A stretch of 64,000 nt of DNA from Sacculina carcini (Eukaryota; Arthropoda; Thecostraca; Sacculinidae): NCBI GenBank assembly GCA_916048095.2, contig OU696585.1:4836145-4900144 (forward strand), in the 5' to 3' direction. Positions 9,762 to 21,600 of this stretch are shown in pieces (the first letter of the stretch is position 1; the number at the start of each line of letters is the position of its first letter). The position numbers were made by a program, and so were the translations under genes. The notes under the pieces are model-generated. The model saw nothing but the letters and a program-made list of their open reading frames with translations, was not told where the DNA came from and ran no database searches.

Positions 9762-10975
9762 ATGGCACCACGCTATACAAACACCAGACACCACACCAAC
9801 ACCGCTCGCCTCACACGCACACGATCATTCTCATTTCCACTCATGTCACCGTCTCCCGCGGGGGCGCAGAGATATGCCCCGCTCACTGTCATTTCATGGT
9901 TGCTCCTACTCGCAGGAGGCATAGAACTCAATCCAGGCCCGAGACACATACACCTGTCACATATGTACACAGCCACTCGCAACATGCCGACACACAAAAT
10001 GCTCAGTTCAATGTATGAACTGGTGCCACACCACATGCATATCACTTCGAAACATCACACAATATACGCGCTCATTCATCTGCTCATTATGCGCACTAAA
10101 TTCATCAACACCTGCACGTACACCGATACTGGCACATCCATCAACAGCATCATTCACCTGTTTCATCATCAACATCACCAGTGCGGTCATCAGCATCACC
10201 GACATCGCCACCATTCCCATCTACACATACAACTCGTTCATTTACCAACAACTTCAGTTCTCCCATCATCAACAAATTCACCACCAACTCAATCAACAAC
10301 ACTCATACACGCTCAAACACCAACATACATCGCACACACAACATCAACATTCTCCAGCTTTACATCGACGGCGTCAACAAAAAACACGCACTGAACTAAC
10401 GCACTTCCTCTCACGACACTCCATTCACATAACAATCATACAGGAAACACCTTTCACAATTTCACCACCATCCGCCAAGACCGCATTAGCGGTCGAGGCG
10501 GTGGTCTCATCACACTTATATACATAACGATCAACTACACAAACACCAGTACACAGACACGAACATTACTACCATCAAACGAAACCACAATAGAAACACA
10601 ATCTATTCAAATATGCACCGGTACAAATTCACACATTTCAATAATCAACGTCTATATTCCACCACAAACATCACCAACAGTACCTCGCAACTACACACCA
10701 GACATACGCAACATCACAAACACACCTGGCATAATACTGGGCGGATACTTCAACGCCAAAGATCCTGCATGGTACATCCACAATCCACACACCAACAGAG
10801 GCAAAAACTTCAACAAACAACACACCTCAACATACTCAACAACACTCACCAACACACACCACATATCAGGCACACTATCATCCGACATCACATTTTGCAC
10901 ACCTAATCTCACCCACACAACCACTTGGAAGGTGGTCAAATAGCTTGGCTCCGACCACCTTCCAATTGTCATCAC
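9762..10975 (+). pseudogene. 2A-LINE N-terminus and endonuclease region
   Basis: The frame from the ATG at 9762 (MAPRYTNTRHHTNT) runs through the 2A-like motif at 9891-9941 and then a long Thr/His/Ser-rich low-complexity region. From about 10340 other frames carry the endonuclease: an ILQLYIDGVNKK start, ITIIQET, a GGG loop, IINVYIPP, GGYFNAKDP and finally LGSDHLPIVIT at 10945-10977. The domain is complete in order but spread over at least three frames. At 10925-10965 two perfect 13-bp inverted arms (ttggaaggtggtc) flank a 15-nt loop. Confidence 0.7.
9891..9941 (+). other. 2A-like ribosome-skipping motif
   Basis: Encodes ISWLLLLAGGIELNPGP, in frame with the ATG at 9762. 2A peptides of the consensus D(V/I)ExNPG-P make the ribosome skip the last Gly-Pro bond. 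APE-type non-LTR retrotransposons of several invertebrates are known to carry them at the N-terminus. Here the hydrophobic lead, the I-E-x-N-P-G-P core and the N-terminal position all fit, but the usual Asp is Gly. Activity of this copy is therefore doubtful. Confidence 0.75.
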
Positions 10976-10977
10976 TA

Positions 10978-12179
10978 GGGCTGCTAAAAGTTAATAAAAT
11001 TACTTCACTATTACTAAAAGGTCACTTTTTCATAAACTACCTAAAACTGCATGCACAAGTTGTGTACGATAATTATTAAAAAATTTATTAGGTTGCCAAA
11101 AGTTACTTTTTCATCGTTGGGTTACTTTTTTATCGTCAGGTTAACTTTTGTTATTTTCATTGTTATTAGGTAAGTTTACCACGAAGTTTGGTGACTTTGC
11201 AGATAAGAGGCACAAAAACGGTATATATGACGATAAAGTAGGCAGAGATGGAGTATTAGGTATGAAGAAATGTCCAAATGTCTGCTGTTAGGATTTATCA
11301 ATTTATATTCACTGTGCTACTCGATATTTATACGTTTTTGGGTACGCAGGATAGCGTCATTCCATTTTAGGAAATGTCCACGAACCGGAGGGCGTCATGC
11401 GATGACATGTTTGGAGCGTGGTATAGTACGACGTGTGAGGTCTCTATACCAGATACTGCACTGCAGCACTTGGCAGTACGCATTTACTTGAACAGGAATT
11501 AGCACGTGATTTTCAGGTCGTGAGATAGTGCCATTTTCCCACGTTTGAGATTTATAAAACTGTGAGCACGGGGTGCTACATATGGGAGGACGGGGGGCAT
11601 TCACACATGCAGTGTTTACGCTCACACTAATATACAAGCTGTAGTACGAGTTATTTGATAAAAAGTTCCATTGAAACAATATAAAGAACATTATTGGGAC
11701 CATTACTAAAATATTTATATTTGTAATTAGCGTATTCCACTTTTGTATTAGCTTTCCACTTTAAATTGCATTTTGATGATTATGCTCCATTTTGCGATGT
11801 TAGCCAAATAATATTAAGCCAATTAATATTAATATTATTTTAGTGGTTTGTTGTAAAAATGATACCAGATCGGAGAGGGTGGAAAAACAGTACCAACTCG
11901 TAAAGAGGATAGAAAAGAAGGACTGGTGTATTTTCTTCTTTCAGAACTGCAAACAGAAATATACCTTTTTTGAAGGAGGTATTTTTTCATTATTTTTAGG
12001 TTCACAAACAAACAACAAACCGTATTTCATATAGCGCACTAATCAGCAAAGGTGTGATAAAAATGTGATAAAGCGATACAAAAGTGGTAATAACATTTAA
12101 ACTCAGGATATTTTAGGTTACTTTTTCTCGAAAATAAAGTTACTTTTTTCATATTTTTAGGTTAATTTTTTGACAGCCC
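10978..12179. mobile_element. 1.2-kb TA-flanked non-autonomous element, copy B
   Basis: The ends are inverted repeats: gggctgctaaaag at 10978, and ttttttgacagccc ending at 12179, which reads inward as gggctgtcaaaaaa. TA flanks both sides (10976-10977 and 12180-12181), the target site of Tc1/mariner-type transposases. LINE endonuclease coding stops at the left end and the LINE resumes at the right. The interior has repeated aggttactttt words near both ends and no transposase. Copy A is at 3590-4288 and a fragment is at 35572-35625. Confidence 0.75.
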
Positions 12180-12305
12180 TATTCATCACCACCAAACACA
12201 CACAGACGCACTTACACAAACTACACAAAAGCCAATTGGTCACAATTCACACACGACACGGAATTAGCATTTACACAACTCAACAAAACAGACATCACAG
12301 ACATA

Positions 12306-12591
12306 TATAAATATATAAATTTACGCATTTGAACACAGCAATGGAAATGCTAATGTTCGCGTGAATTTATGCATGGGCAAAGGCTCAAAGGCCCCGGTTG
12401 GCACACCGCAGGTCCGGCCGCACGGGTTTTGCAGTCACCGCCAGCACGGAAACTACACACGATACCCGCCTTGCGACAATTGGGCTATCTCTTTCAGAAA
12501 CGAACCCAACCGTTTCACCTCGCCAGGGGATCGAACCTGTCGTGACCTCTCGTGCACAGAGCGTGCGTCTTAGCCACTCGGCTACGAGGCG
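12306..12591 (-). mobile_element. tRNA-derived SINE
   Basis: A 286-bp insertion flanked by gacata (12300-12305 and 12592-12597). On the minus strand it begins with a tRNA-like head. Box A is tagccgagtgg (12584-12574) and box B is ggttcgatccc (12537-12527), a perfect match to the pol III B-box consensus. The head resembles a Leu/Ser-type tRNA. The unrelated body runs left to a tataaatatataaa tail at about 12306-12320. It is inserted in the 2A-LINE between the endonuclease and reverse transcriptase regions. Confidence 0.8.
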
Positions 12592-13056
12592 GACATAAAC
12601 AAAACAGTTCAAGCATTCAACGACATCATACACGAGGCAGACAAACAACACACTCCAAAAGGCAACAGGAAACATCACAATCCAAACTTTACACAAGAAA
12701 TACAAACACTCGTCAAACAGCGCGACACACTGCACACTCTCCGACACCACACCTACACAATACATAAGAACAAATGTAAGCACTCAACACAACAATTAAC
12801 AGCAAAATACACGAACAAAAACATCTCAACTGGCACAACTTCATAAAATCACTGGATCACAAATCAAACACCACAAAACTATACAATACATTCAAAAGCA
12901 TCACACTATCAAACAGCAACGTAACACGCACTCACGAAGCCATCATAACCGACACAACATCAGTACCATCAAATAAACAACAAACGAACACACTTATCCA
13001 TCACTATTCACACATCAGTCACATCACATGAAGACAGAAACACCATCAGACGTAAA

Positions 13057-16000
13057 TGTTACGTAATGTCATCTGACATCCCTGGGGAGTCGAGGCAGGG
13101 CTAAGGTGAAGAATACACGTTGTGTTTGATACGAGTGTTCCAGAGTGGATTTATTGATTATGGGACCCACGAAACATGGTGGCGGCGGGATAAGTATTTT
13201 AGAATTTTTTCCTTAAGCTGTTTTCACTCTGGTAATGATTTTTGAGTGGTTTTAAGTGCTTGTACTGATGTACTGAATTTGTCGCACTTGCATCAGCGAG
13301 GTTAGTGAACCTTCAACCGTAAAAAGTATATTTTTGAGGTGAATTTTGGATGCGTTTTTTATATTTTGCGCTATGGCTGAACAAGGCGATGATAATCACG
13401 TGAGAGTGCAAGATGAGAATAAAATTAGAACGCCCTCGATGCCGGGTGTGAGACCACCAGAACGATTTTGTCCGGGAGAGACTCCTGTTGAGGCGTGGAA
13501 GCTGTTCCACCAGCGTTGGTCAGCGTATTACATTTTATCTGGACTGGGTGCGCAGCCGAATAATATTCAGGTGGCAATGTTCATCAATTGTCTTTCGGAT
13601 GATGCGTTGAGAACGTATAATGGATTCGCATTCGAGAAGGATGAGTCAGAGCGCACAGTCAGCGAGATAATCAGTCAATTTCAAAGTTTTGCAGTTGGTG
13701 AAGTGAACGTGACCTACGAGCGCCATAAATTTCATGGAAGAATGCAAGCTGAAGGTGAAAACCTCGATAATTTTTTGTCAGCTATCAGAGTACTGTTGAA
13801 AAACTGTGAATTCTGTGAAAAATGTGTTGATTCGGTTCTGCGAGATCAGATTGTACTGGGAGTGCGTGACAACCAGCTGAGAACGAGTATTCTGAAGGTG
13901 AGAAACCTGACGGTGAAAATGTGTATCGACGAGTGTAAAGCGTACGAGAACGCAACGGCGAAGTCGGAGAGTTTGTGTCCCGCGCCGGTGAACCGTGTAG
14001 CCGATGAACTGTCCAGCCGCGTCCGCCGCATCGCATGCTGTCAATTTTGTGAAGGCGCGCACGAACAAAAGAAGGAGGTATGTCCGGCATATGGGAAGAA
14101 ATGCAATAGTTGTGGAAAACAGAATCATTTCGCGAAAAAATGTCGACGACAACCGGCCGCGGGCGGGAGAAAACGCAACGAAGCACGGAGTGTCAACCAG
14201 ATGGACAACGAGTCGTCTGACGATGAATTTGTGAATGCTTTATCGAGCAGTTTTGCGGCCTCGAAAGGTGTGAAATGTCAAATGATTGTGAACGGCTGTT
14301 CGGTAAATTTTCAGATTGACACTGGGTCAAGCATTAACGTGCTTCCGCAAAATACGCCAAGAATATGACTCCGACGGCGACTGTATTGAAGACATGGAAC
14401 AACGGCCGTGTCACTCCAATTGGTATCACGAGAACAAACGTTAGAAATCCGAGAGACAAAATGAAATATTCGGTGGAGTTTGTGGTTTGTGCAGAAAATT
14501 TGACGCCGCTGCTTGGACTGAGGGCCAGTCAACAGATGAAGTTGATTAAAGTACGGGAAGAAAACTTCGAAAGATTGCACAAGATATCGTTGGATGATTT
14601 TTCAGATGTTATGGACGGCCGAATGGGTGAACTGGGTGGTACACATCACTTGAAACTCAGGCCTGAGGCGAGACCGACTGTCATGCCCGACAGAAGAGTG
14701 CCAATAGCGGTCAGACCATAACTGAAAGAGGAGTTGGACAGACTTGAGAATCTTGGAGTAATATGTCCTGTAGACCAGCCCACTGATTGGGTCAGCCAAA
14801 TGGTATGTACCACAAAGAAGGATGGCAATGTAAGGGTTTGTATTGATCCCAAGGATCTGAACACGGCGCTCGTGAGGGAGAGGTTTACCCTGCCGATTCT
14901 AGAGGACACACTGTACGAAATGGCGGAATCGCGTGTGTTCACAAAAGCCGATCTTGCGTCCGGGTACTGGCATGTAGTACTAGATGAAGAATCGAGCTTT
15001 TTGACTACGTTTCAGACATGCCATGATAGATACCGCTGGTTGAGACTGCCGTTCGGATTGTCGGTGTCAGCCGAAATTTTTCAAAAGAGGCTGCTATCGG
15101 CGCTTTCAGGTCTGGAAGGTGCGGTCTGTGTCGCAGACGATGTCATTATACGCGGCAAAAGTGTAGAAGAGCATGACCAAAGACTGGGGTCGTTTCTTGA
15201 ACGATGCCGCGAGAGGAATATTCAGAATATTTAATATTCTATTTCAAGCGACGGACTGAGACGAGACCCAGCGAAGGTGGAGGCGGTTTCGAACTATCCG
15301 GTTCCAAGGACGATTACCGAACTGCGATGCTTTGTAGGGATGGTGAACTACTTGTCTCGGTTTTTGCCGAATATCGCTGAGGTACTACAGCCTCTGCTGA
15401 ATCTCACCAAAAAGGATGTACCATGGACTTGGGCCACGTCTCATCAAAGAGTGTTCGAGAAAGCCAAGAAGATGATAGTGGCTGTGCACAAAAACCAGAA
15501 ACGAAAATATATTCAGACAGGCGCGCGTGGGCATCAATGCCCCAGGCGCGCCTACAAGAGGTCGTCACACCACCACACTTCAAACACGACTCCCAGGCTC
15601 ACACGGTGACACACGGGAGCACACACACACACACACATACACGCATAGGCCTAACGCCCAACACCACAACCGATCAGCGGCGAGCCGGTCAATCGCTCGC
15701 CGCCGCGGGGCATGCACACTTCACTAAACGCATACACACACACACACCGAAACAACTACACACACTCGCTCACACATTCTCGCACGCCATACACAATTAA
15801 ACCAAACACGATCACACAGACACAATAAGACGTTGACATACTCAAACACAATCTCACACAAACACACTCTTTCTCATTGCACACGATCACACCACACCTC
15901 CACCTGTTTTTACAGAAACATAAATCAACAAAAGAACAGACAATTTAAAACGTGAACAAAGTAAACCAGGGACCTTTGTGATCGTGTGCAGTGAGAGAGT

Positions 16001-18471
16001 GTGTGTGTGAAAGATTGTGAGTGCGTGAACGTGTTAGTGTGTCTATGTGTAATCGTGTATGGTTGAATTGTATATTGCGTGCGAGAGTGTGTGAGCCAGT
16101 GTGCATAGCTGTGTCGGTGAGTGTGTGTAGTTGTTTCGGTGTGTGTGTGTATGCGTTTGTCGAGTATGTATGCCCCGCGGCGGCGGGCGATTGACCGGCT
16201 CGCCGCTGAATGGTTGTTGCGGCGGGTGAGGACTGTGTGTGTGTGTGTCCGTGTGTGCTCCCGTGTGTCACGGTGTGAGCGAGGAGTCCTGTTTAAGCTG
16301 CGGTTGTGGCGTGACGTCTTGTAGGCGCGCGTGGGGCAGTGATGCCCACGCGCGCCTGTCTGAATATATTTTAGTTTTATTTCTGTTACAACTTTCTATA
16401 ACTTGCTGATGATTTATGACCACAAGAAAGATTTGGTGATAGAGAACGATGCCAGTGAGTATGGACTGGGCAGCGTACTTATGCAGGAAGGCAAGCCTGT
16501 TGCTTATGCCAGTAGATTGTTATCGAGTGCCGAAAAAAATTATGCACAAATAGAGAAAGAGATGTTGGCAGTCAAGTACGGCCTAGAAAAATTTCACCAC
16601 TACACGTATGGACGCCATGTACGAGTAATTACGGATCACAAGCCGTTGGTCAGTATTAAGCGTAAACCGCTGAGCAAAGCACCGAAGCGACTACAAGCAA
16701 TGCTGCTGAGAACGCAGAACTATACATTTGATCTGGAATATCGGCCCGGAAAAGACATTCCCGTCGCAGATGCGTTGTCCAGAGCTCCAATCACGGAGGC
16801 GGAGCAAACCGCTCAAGCAGAGCATGTACATAATCTGACGCACACTGTGTTCAAGACTGAGAGACTCAGTGTGGTACGCTGTGCAACTGAGCAAGACAGC
16901 ACACTGCAAACACTGCAAACGATCATCATGAGAGGCTGGCCAAAGCAGAAAATTGATGTTCCGGAAGATATTCGTTCATTTTGGCCGTACAGAGAAGAGC
17001 TGACATCACAAAACGGCATACTGATGCGCGGAGACAGAGTGATCATACCGAAAGAACTACGGCGTGACATGCTAATCAAGGTGCACACAGGTCATCAAGG
17101 CATAAATTCATGTTTGAGACGGGCACGTGAATTGATTTTATGGCCTGGGATGAGCCTAGATATTCGAAAATATGTGGAAGCATGCTTGACATGTGCTTCC
17201 AGTGCGTCAAGTCAGCAAAAAGAGTCTCTCATTGTACATCCGGTCCCTGAGAGACCATGGGAAAGAATAGGTGTTGATCTATTCATGTTCAAAGGTCGAA
17301 ACTACATGGTGACGGTAGATTACTTGAGCCAATTCAGCGAGGTCGACTATTTACCCGACACTGATTCAGCAACTGTAATAACGAAACTCAAGCATCATTT
17401 TGCGAGACACGGAATTCCTGACGTTGTCGTGTCAGACAATGGTCCACAGTTTTCCTCGATATTATTCAAAGAATTTTCTACAGGATGGGGATTTCGTCAC
17501 CAGACATCGAGTCCTGGTCACTCACAATCAAATGGAGCGGCCGAAGCGTCTGTCAAATGTGTGAAAGGTGTGATGCTGCGAGCGCACAAAGCGAAAGAGG
17601 ATCCATACATCGGATTGTTGAACATACGCAACACGCCGCACGAAGGCATGTACAGCAGTCCTGCTCAAAGGCTGATGGGTAGGAGAACTCGCACACTGGT
17701 GCCAACGCACTCATCAGTTCTGAAGCCTGGCTACACGAATATTCAAGAAGATATTATGCGTCGAGAGAAAGCGAAACAGAGGATGGCGGATCGATATTGC
17801 TCCAGTAGAGAACTTCCTCGATTGGAGGGGGGAGAGTCCATATTTGTGCAGCCGATTGCTGGCAAAGGCAGACACTGGACACCAGCAAGAGTAAATGAGT
17901 CATCTGGTCCCCGCAGCTATCAGGTCGTGACATCAGATGGCAAGACGTTCCGTCGCAACAGAGTCTTCATACGCCAAGACAAGAGCGCTGGACGAGGAGA
18001 CGCTGTGTCAGTTCCAGATGAGGTCCTAGTAAGTCAGCCGACGTCTTCAAGGCCTGTGGACGTCCGAGTAGCTGAGGCTGGAGTCGCGACAGGCGACTCT
18101 GATCCGCCAGTGACTCAAGATCAGATGTCAGCAACCGATCAGAGAACACGTTCCGGTCGCGTGGTGAAGAAGCCTGTTCGCTACACTCAAGACATTTAGT
18201 GTACTGTTTTTTATATTTGACATGCGAAGTGTTGTGTGCTGTTGTTTTCAAGTACGCCTTGTATCGTATGGGTGTGCTCGTACAATTTGTTTCATGTGGG
18301 CTCTTATTCTTGCTGTATAATGTTTGGGTCCACTTTGTAAAGAAAGAGGGATGTTACGTAATGTCATCTGGCATCCATGGGGAGTCGAGGCAGGTCTAAG
18401 GTGAAGAATACACGTTGTGTTTGATACGAGTGTTCCAGAGTGGATTTATTGATTATGGGACCCACGAAACA
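13057..18471 (+). mobile_element. Ty3/gypsy (Mag-like) element with both LTRs
   Basis: A fossil LTR retrotransposon, nearly complete in outline. The 5' LTR is 13057-13176 and the 3' LTR is 18352-18471. Both are 120 bp, begin tgttacg and end gaaaca. They differ at about 3 sites, so the insertion is fairly recent. The flanking target duplication is gtaaa (13052-13056 and 18472-18476), inside the 2A-LINE. Parts in order: gag with zinc knuckles (CNSCGKQNHFAKKC) and protease (DTGSS) at about 13346-14368; reverse transcriptase at about 14380-15490; RNase H and integrase at about 16403-18199. A purine tract (agaaagaggg) precedes the 3' LTR. A foldback element sits inside pol. The copy is broken in several places. 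The gag and reverse transcriptase style matches the Mag/SURL group. Confidence 0.9.
15504..16372. mobile_element. Foldback element: 0.87-kb near-perfect hairpin
   Basis: Two long inverted arms, about 15504-15893 and 15978-16372, enclose a loop of about 85 nt. The outermost 13 bp (aaaatatattcag) match exactly, and the next 70-80 bp, rich in gcgcgcg and ccc, match with few changes. Inside, both arms carry acacac-type runs, so the Thr/His-rich frames read through them are not genes. The element interrupts the RNase H region of the Mag-like retrotransposon. Exact ends and target duplication are unclear because the similarity fades outward over about 20 bp. The structure is of the foldback or long-inverted-repeat MITE type. 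No transposase is encoded. Confidence 0.75.
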
Positions 18472-18696
18472 GTAAACACACATTCAGCATAGATCCACTA
18501 TACACATCATTCATACATGCCCATACACGACACATCATACACAACATCAAACGATCATCAACCTGTGGTCCAAATGGAATAAGTAACATCCATCTGAAAC
18601 ATCTTGGACCACAAGGCATACAGACACTCACTAACATCCAACTATAGCTACTCACATAACACTATACCACACATCTGGAAAACGGGCATCATCATA

Positions 18697-21600
18697 TGTA
18701 GTGTCTGCGTACGACCAATAGCAAACAACTGATGACAAACCACTATAATAAATCACTCTCAGAAACAACCATACACCGCGAGAGACCAAACCTAAGTTAC
18801 CTAAATCAAGTTAACTACCTGACTCCACAAATACCACTAAGCCCCGGGCAGCGAACAATACCAATACAATGACACAACAGTCACGCGTATGATTCGCAAC
18901 CGCGCAAGGTCGCCAATGGTTTCATTTACACATTTGGTGAGAACCACAGGACACTACATATCCCCGCCCTTTACAATGAAACTACGCTGACAGCGACAAT
19001 TTGAGTCATCGACAGAGTTCAAATGTAGCGTGCCGGTCGCCAGCGACGTCTGCCGCTGCGGGACGGCGGTAACTCGGATAGTGGATTAGATATTTGTTGC
19101 CCCTGGAGTCCAGCGTTCTACTCTGTAGTGGCTCCGTTTCGATGCTCCGGCAACGTACTGCGCTCGATTGTCAGCATGTCGCCAGGAGGATGCTGATCAT
19201 CGTCGCCCGGCAAGGACGAGTCCGTCGACGAGGAGCCGGTCGGCAGCATGTCCGGCATGTTGACATCGTCCGTGTCCTCGAACGGCGCTGGAGGGCGTGA
19301 CGAAGGCGCCAGGTGTGCCGTGTTGCGCGATGAACCGTCCGACAACCTGAACGACAACTGGCTGGTCTGACCAACCACCGTGAACGGCCCGCGGAACCTG
19401 GACTGGCCCTTCTGCACGTGACCCTGACGATGGACATAGACTGCGTCATCAACCTTGAATCTTGAAGTTCGCACGGCGAATCTGGAATCATACGCCGCTG
19501 CGTTGTTAGGTGCTGACGCGTTTCCCCGGATTCGGACGGTGCGGTTTGTCATGTGCGACCGGCAGCGTAAGTCGCATCATCCGGCCGTGCAGTCCTTTTG
19601 AAGCGTTCTATTGCTGCGTTGCCGAGCGGCCAGTTGGCTGAAGATCGGCCATGTTTGATTCCGCGCTCGACCAAGTAGCACTCGAAGTCGGCGTTTACGA
19701 AAGGTGTGCCGTTATCCGAGATTATCTCGTCTGGGTAACATTCTCTGGCCCATATGTTCCGGATGATGATGGCCTCGATGATGGCCTACGACGTCAAGGC
19801 TGGCACCAGAGCGAGCTCGACCCATTTCGACGAGTAATCGGTCAATGTGATGGGTAAGCGATGGTCCCTAGGTGCGCAATGGATCGGACCGACGGCGTCG
19901 ATCCCCAATTTGGACCACACCTTTACTGGCGGAGTCACACTCTGCATGAGCGCTGATCGGCACTTGTTGAACAGCACCTTGTCGGACGACTGACACGGTT
20001 GACATTGGCGGACGAAGTCTTCCACCTGGCGGTCAATCCCCGGGAACCAGGCAACGCTCCACAGTAGCCACTTTGTCCTCACTGCGCCATCATGAACCTG
20101 GTGAGCCGCTTGGACATAACGCGCACGTAATTTTTGAGGTATAACAACCTGATGGCCGTTACGAAGAAGCAAGTCTGCACCTGTACTTACCTCGTGGCGA
20201 ATGTGGAAGTATGGACGGATGTTCGCGTCGCAGTCCTTCTCTTGTGCCGGGAACCCTTCGACAATTACGCAACGCAAAACAATCAGCTGCTCATCGTTGC
20301 GCGCTGCCTCGGCCACCTCCTGCATCGTGATGGTGTCCCCCTCGACGACAGCAATAACCTTCTCCAGGTCCTCCGCCGTGTCGGGCTCGTTGACCGGCAG
20401 CCGTGACAACGCGTCGGCCCCAGGTAGTCTTGAACCTACCACATGCTGCACCGTGAAGCCGTACATCATTAGCCGTGCTCTCCATCGCGCGATGCGTGCT
20501 CCGGCGCGACCCTTGTAGTGTGTTGACAACACAGTGCGCAGGGCAGAACGGTCGGTCCGCAGGAGAAAGCGGCGCCCCCACAAGAAAAGCTTCCACCGTT
20601 CTATGGCGCGCACTGCAGCTAACGTCTCTCTCTTAGTGACGGAATATTGAGCCTCAGCGTCCGAGAAGCGCTGACTCCAGCACGCCTCCATTCGCTCTCT
20701 GCCGTTGTCGTCTGGCTGCGACAGCACAGCGCCCAGTACCTTCTCGCTGGCGTCCGTTGTAACGACGATGTCACACTCTGGATCAAATGGTTGGAGTGCT
20801 CGATTCTCAACTATCGACGTCTTCAGTTGCGTAAATGCAGCTATGTGAAACCCATTCCAATCAAAGGTGCTTCCTTCCTCAGCAGACGGAACAATGGAGC
20901 AGCTTTAGTCGCGTAGTCCGGTACGAAGTGCGATAACCAACCGCACAGGCCGATGAAACTCCGCAGTTCTCCTGCTGACGACGGAGTCGGTGCGTCCATT
21001 ATCGCTCTGATGTGGCTCTGCAGCGGTAAAATTCCAGATCTGTCAATATGGTAGCCGCAGAAGTCGATCGAGTCCGACGAGAATGAATGTTTCTCGTAGT
21101 TCACCGTGACGTTTGCTTCTTTGAGAGCGGCCATGACACGTTTCAGTCGGACGTCGTGTTGAGACTGTTTCACCGGACACCACGATGCCGTCCTAGTGGT
21201 GTTGGACGCCCACAATACCCTTCAGTACACGGTCCAACAGTTTTTGAAAGGCTGACCCGGCTGACGACAATCCGAAAGGAACACGGCGGAACTGAAAATG
21301 TAAATCGTGTGTGATGAAGTCCGTCAACGGACGCGAGTCAGGAGCGAGGTCGAGCTGGTGGTATGCTGATCTGAGGTCGATCCTACTCAGAAACAGCCCT
21401 TGAAGCTGTGATTGGAGCTCGGTTATGGTGGGCAGCAGGTGTGCGTCCGACACAATTTGCTCGTTCAAGCCGCGCAGGTCCACGCACAACCGGATGCGCC
21501 CGTCCTTGCGTTTAGCAACCACCAACGGGCTAATTAAGGGTGACGATTCGATCAGTTCAATCATGCCGGCTTGGTGCAGTTGCGTCAGCTCAGCAGACAC

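Noticed and set aside
12518-12591. Possible functional tRNA gene
   Set aside because: The tRNA-like part is continuous with a longer body and tail inside a target duplication, which is a SINE; no proper acceptor stem closes it.
15423-16324. Thr/His- and Val/Cys-rich open frames on both strands
   Set aside because: They read through CA/GT-rich arms of the foldback element; codon use is dictated by the repeat and no domain is seen.
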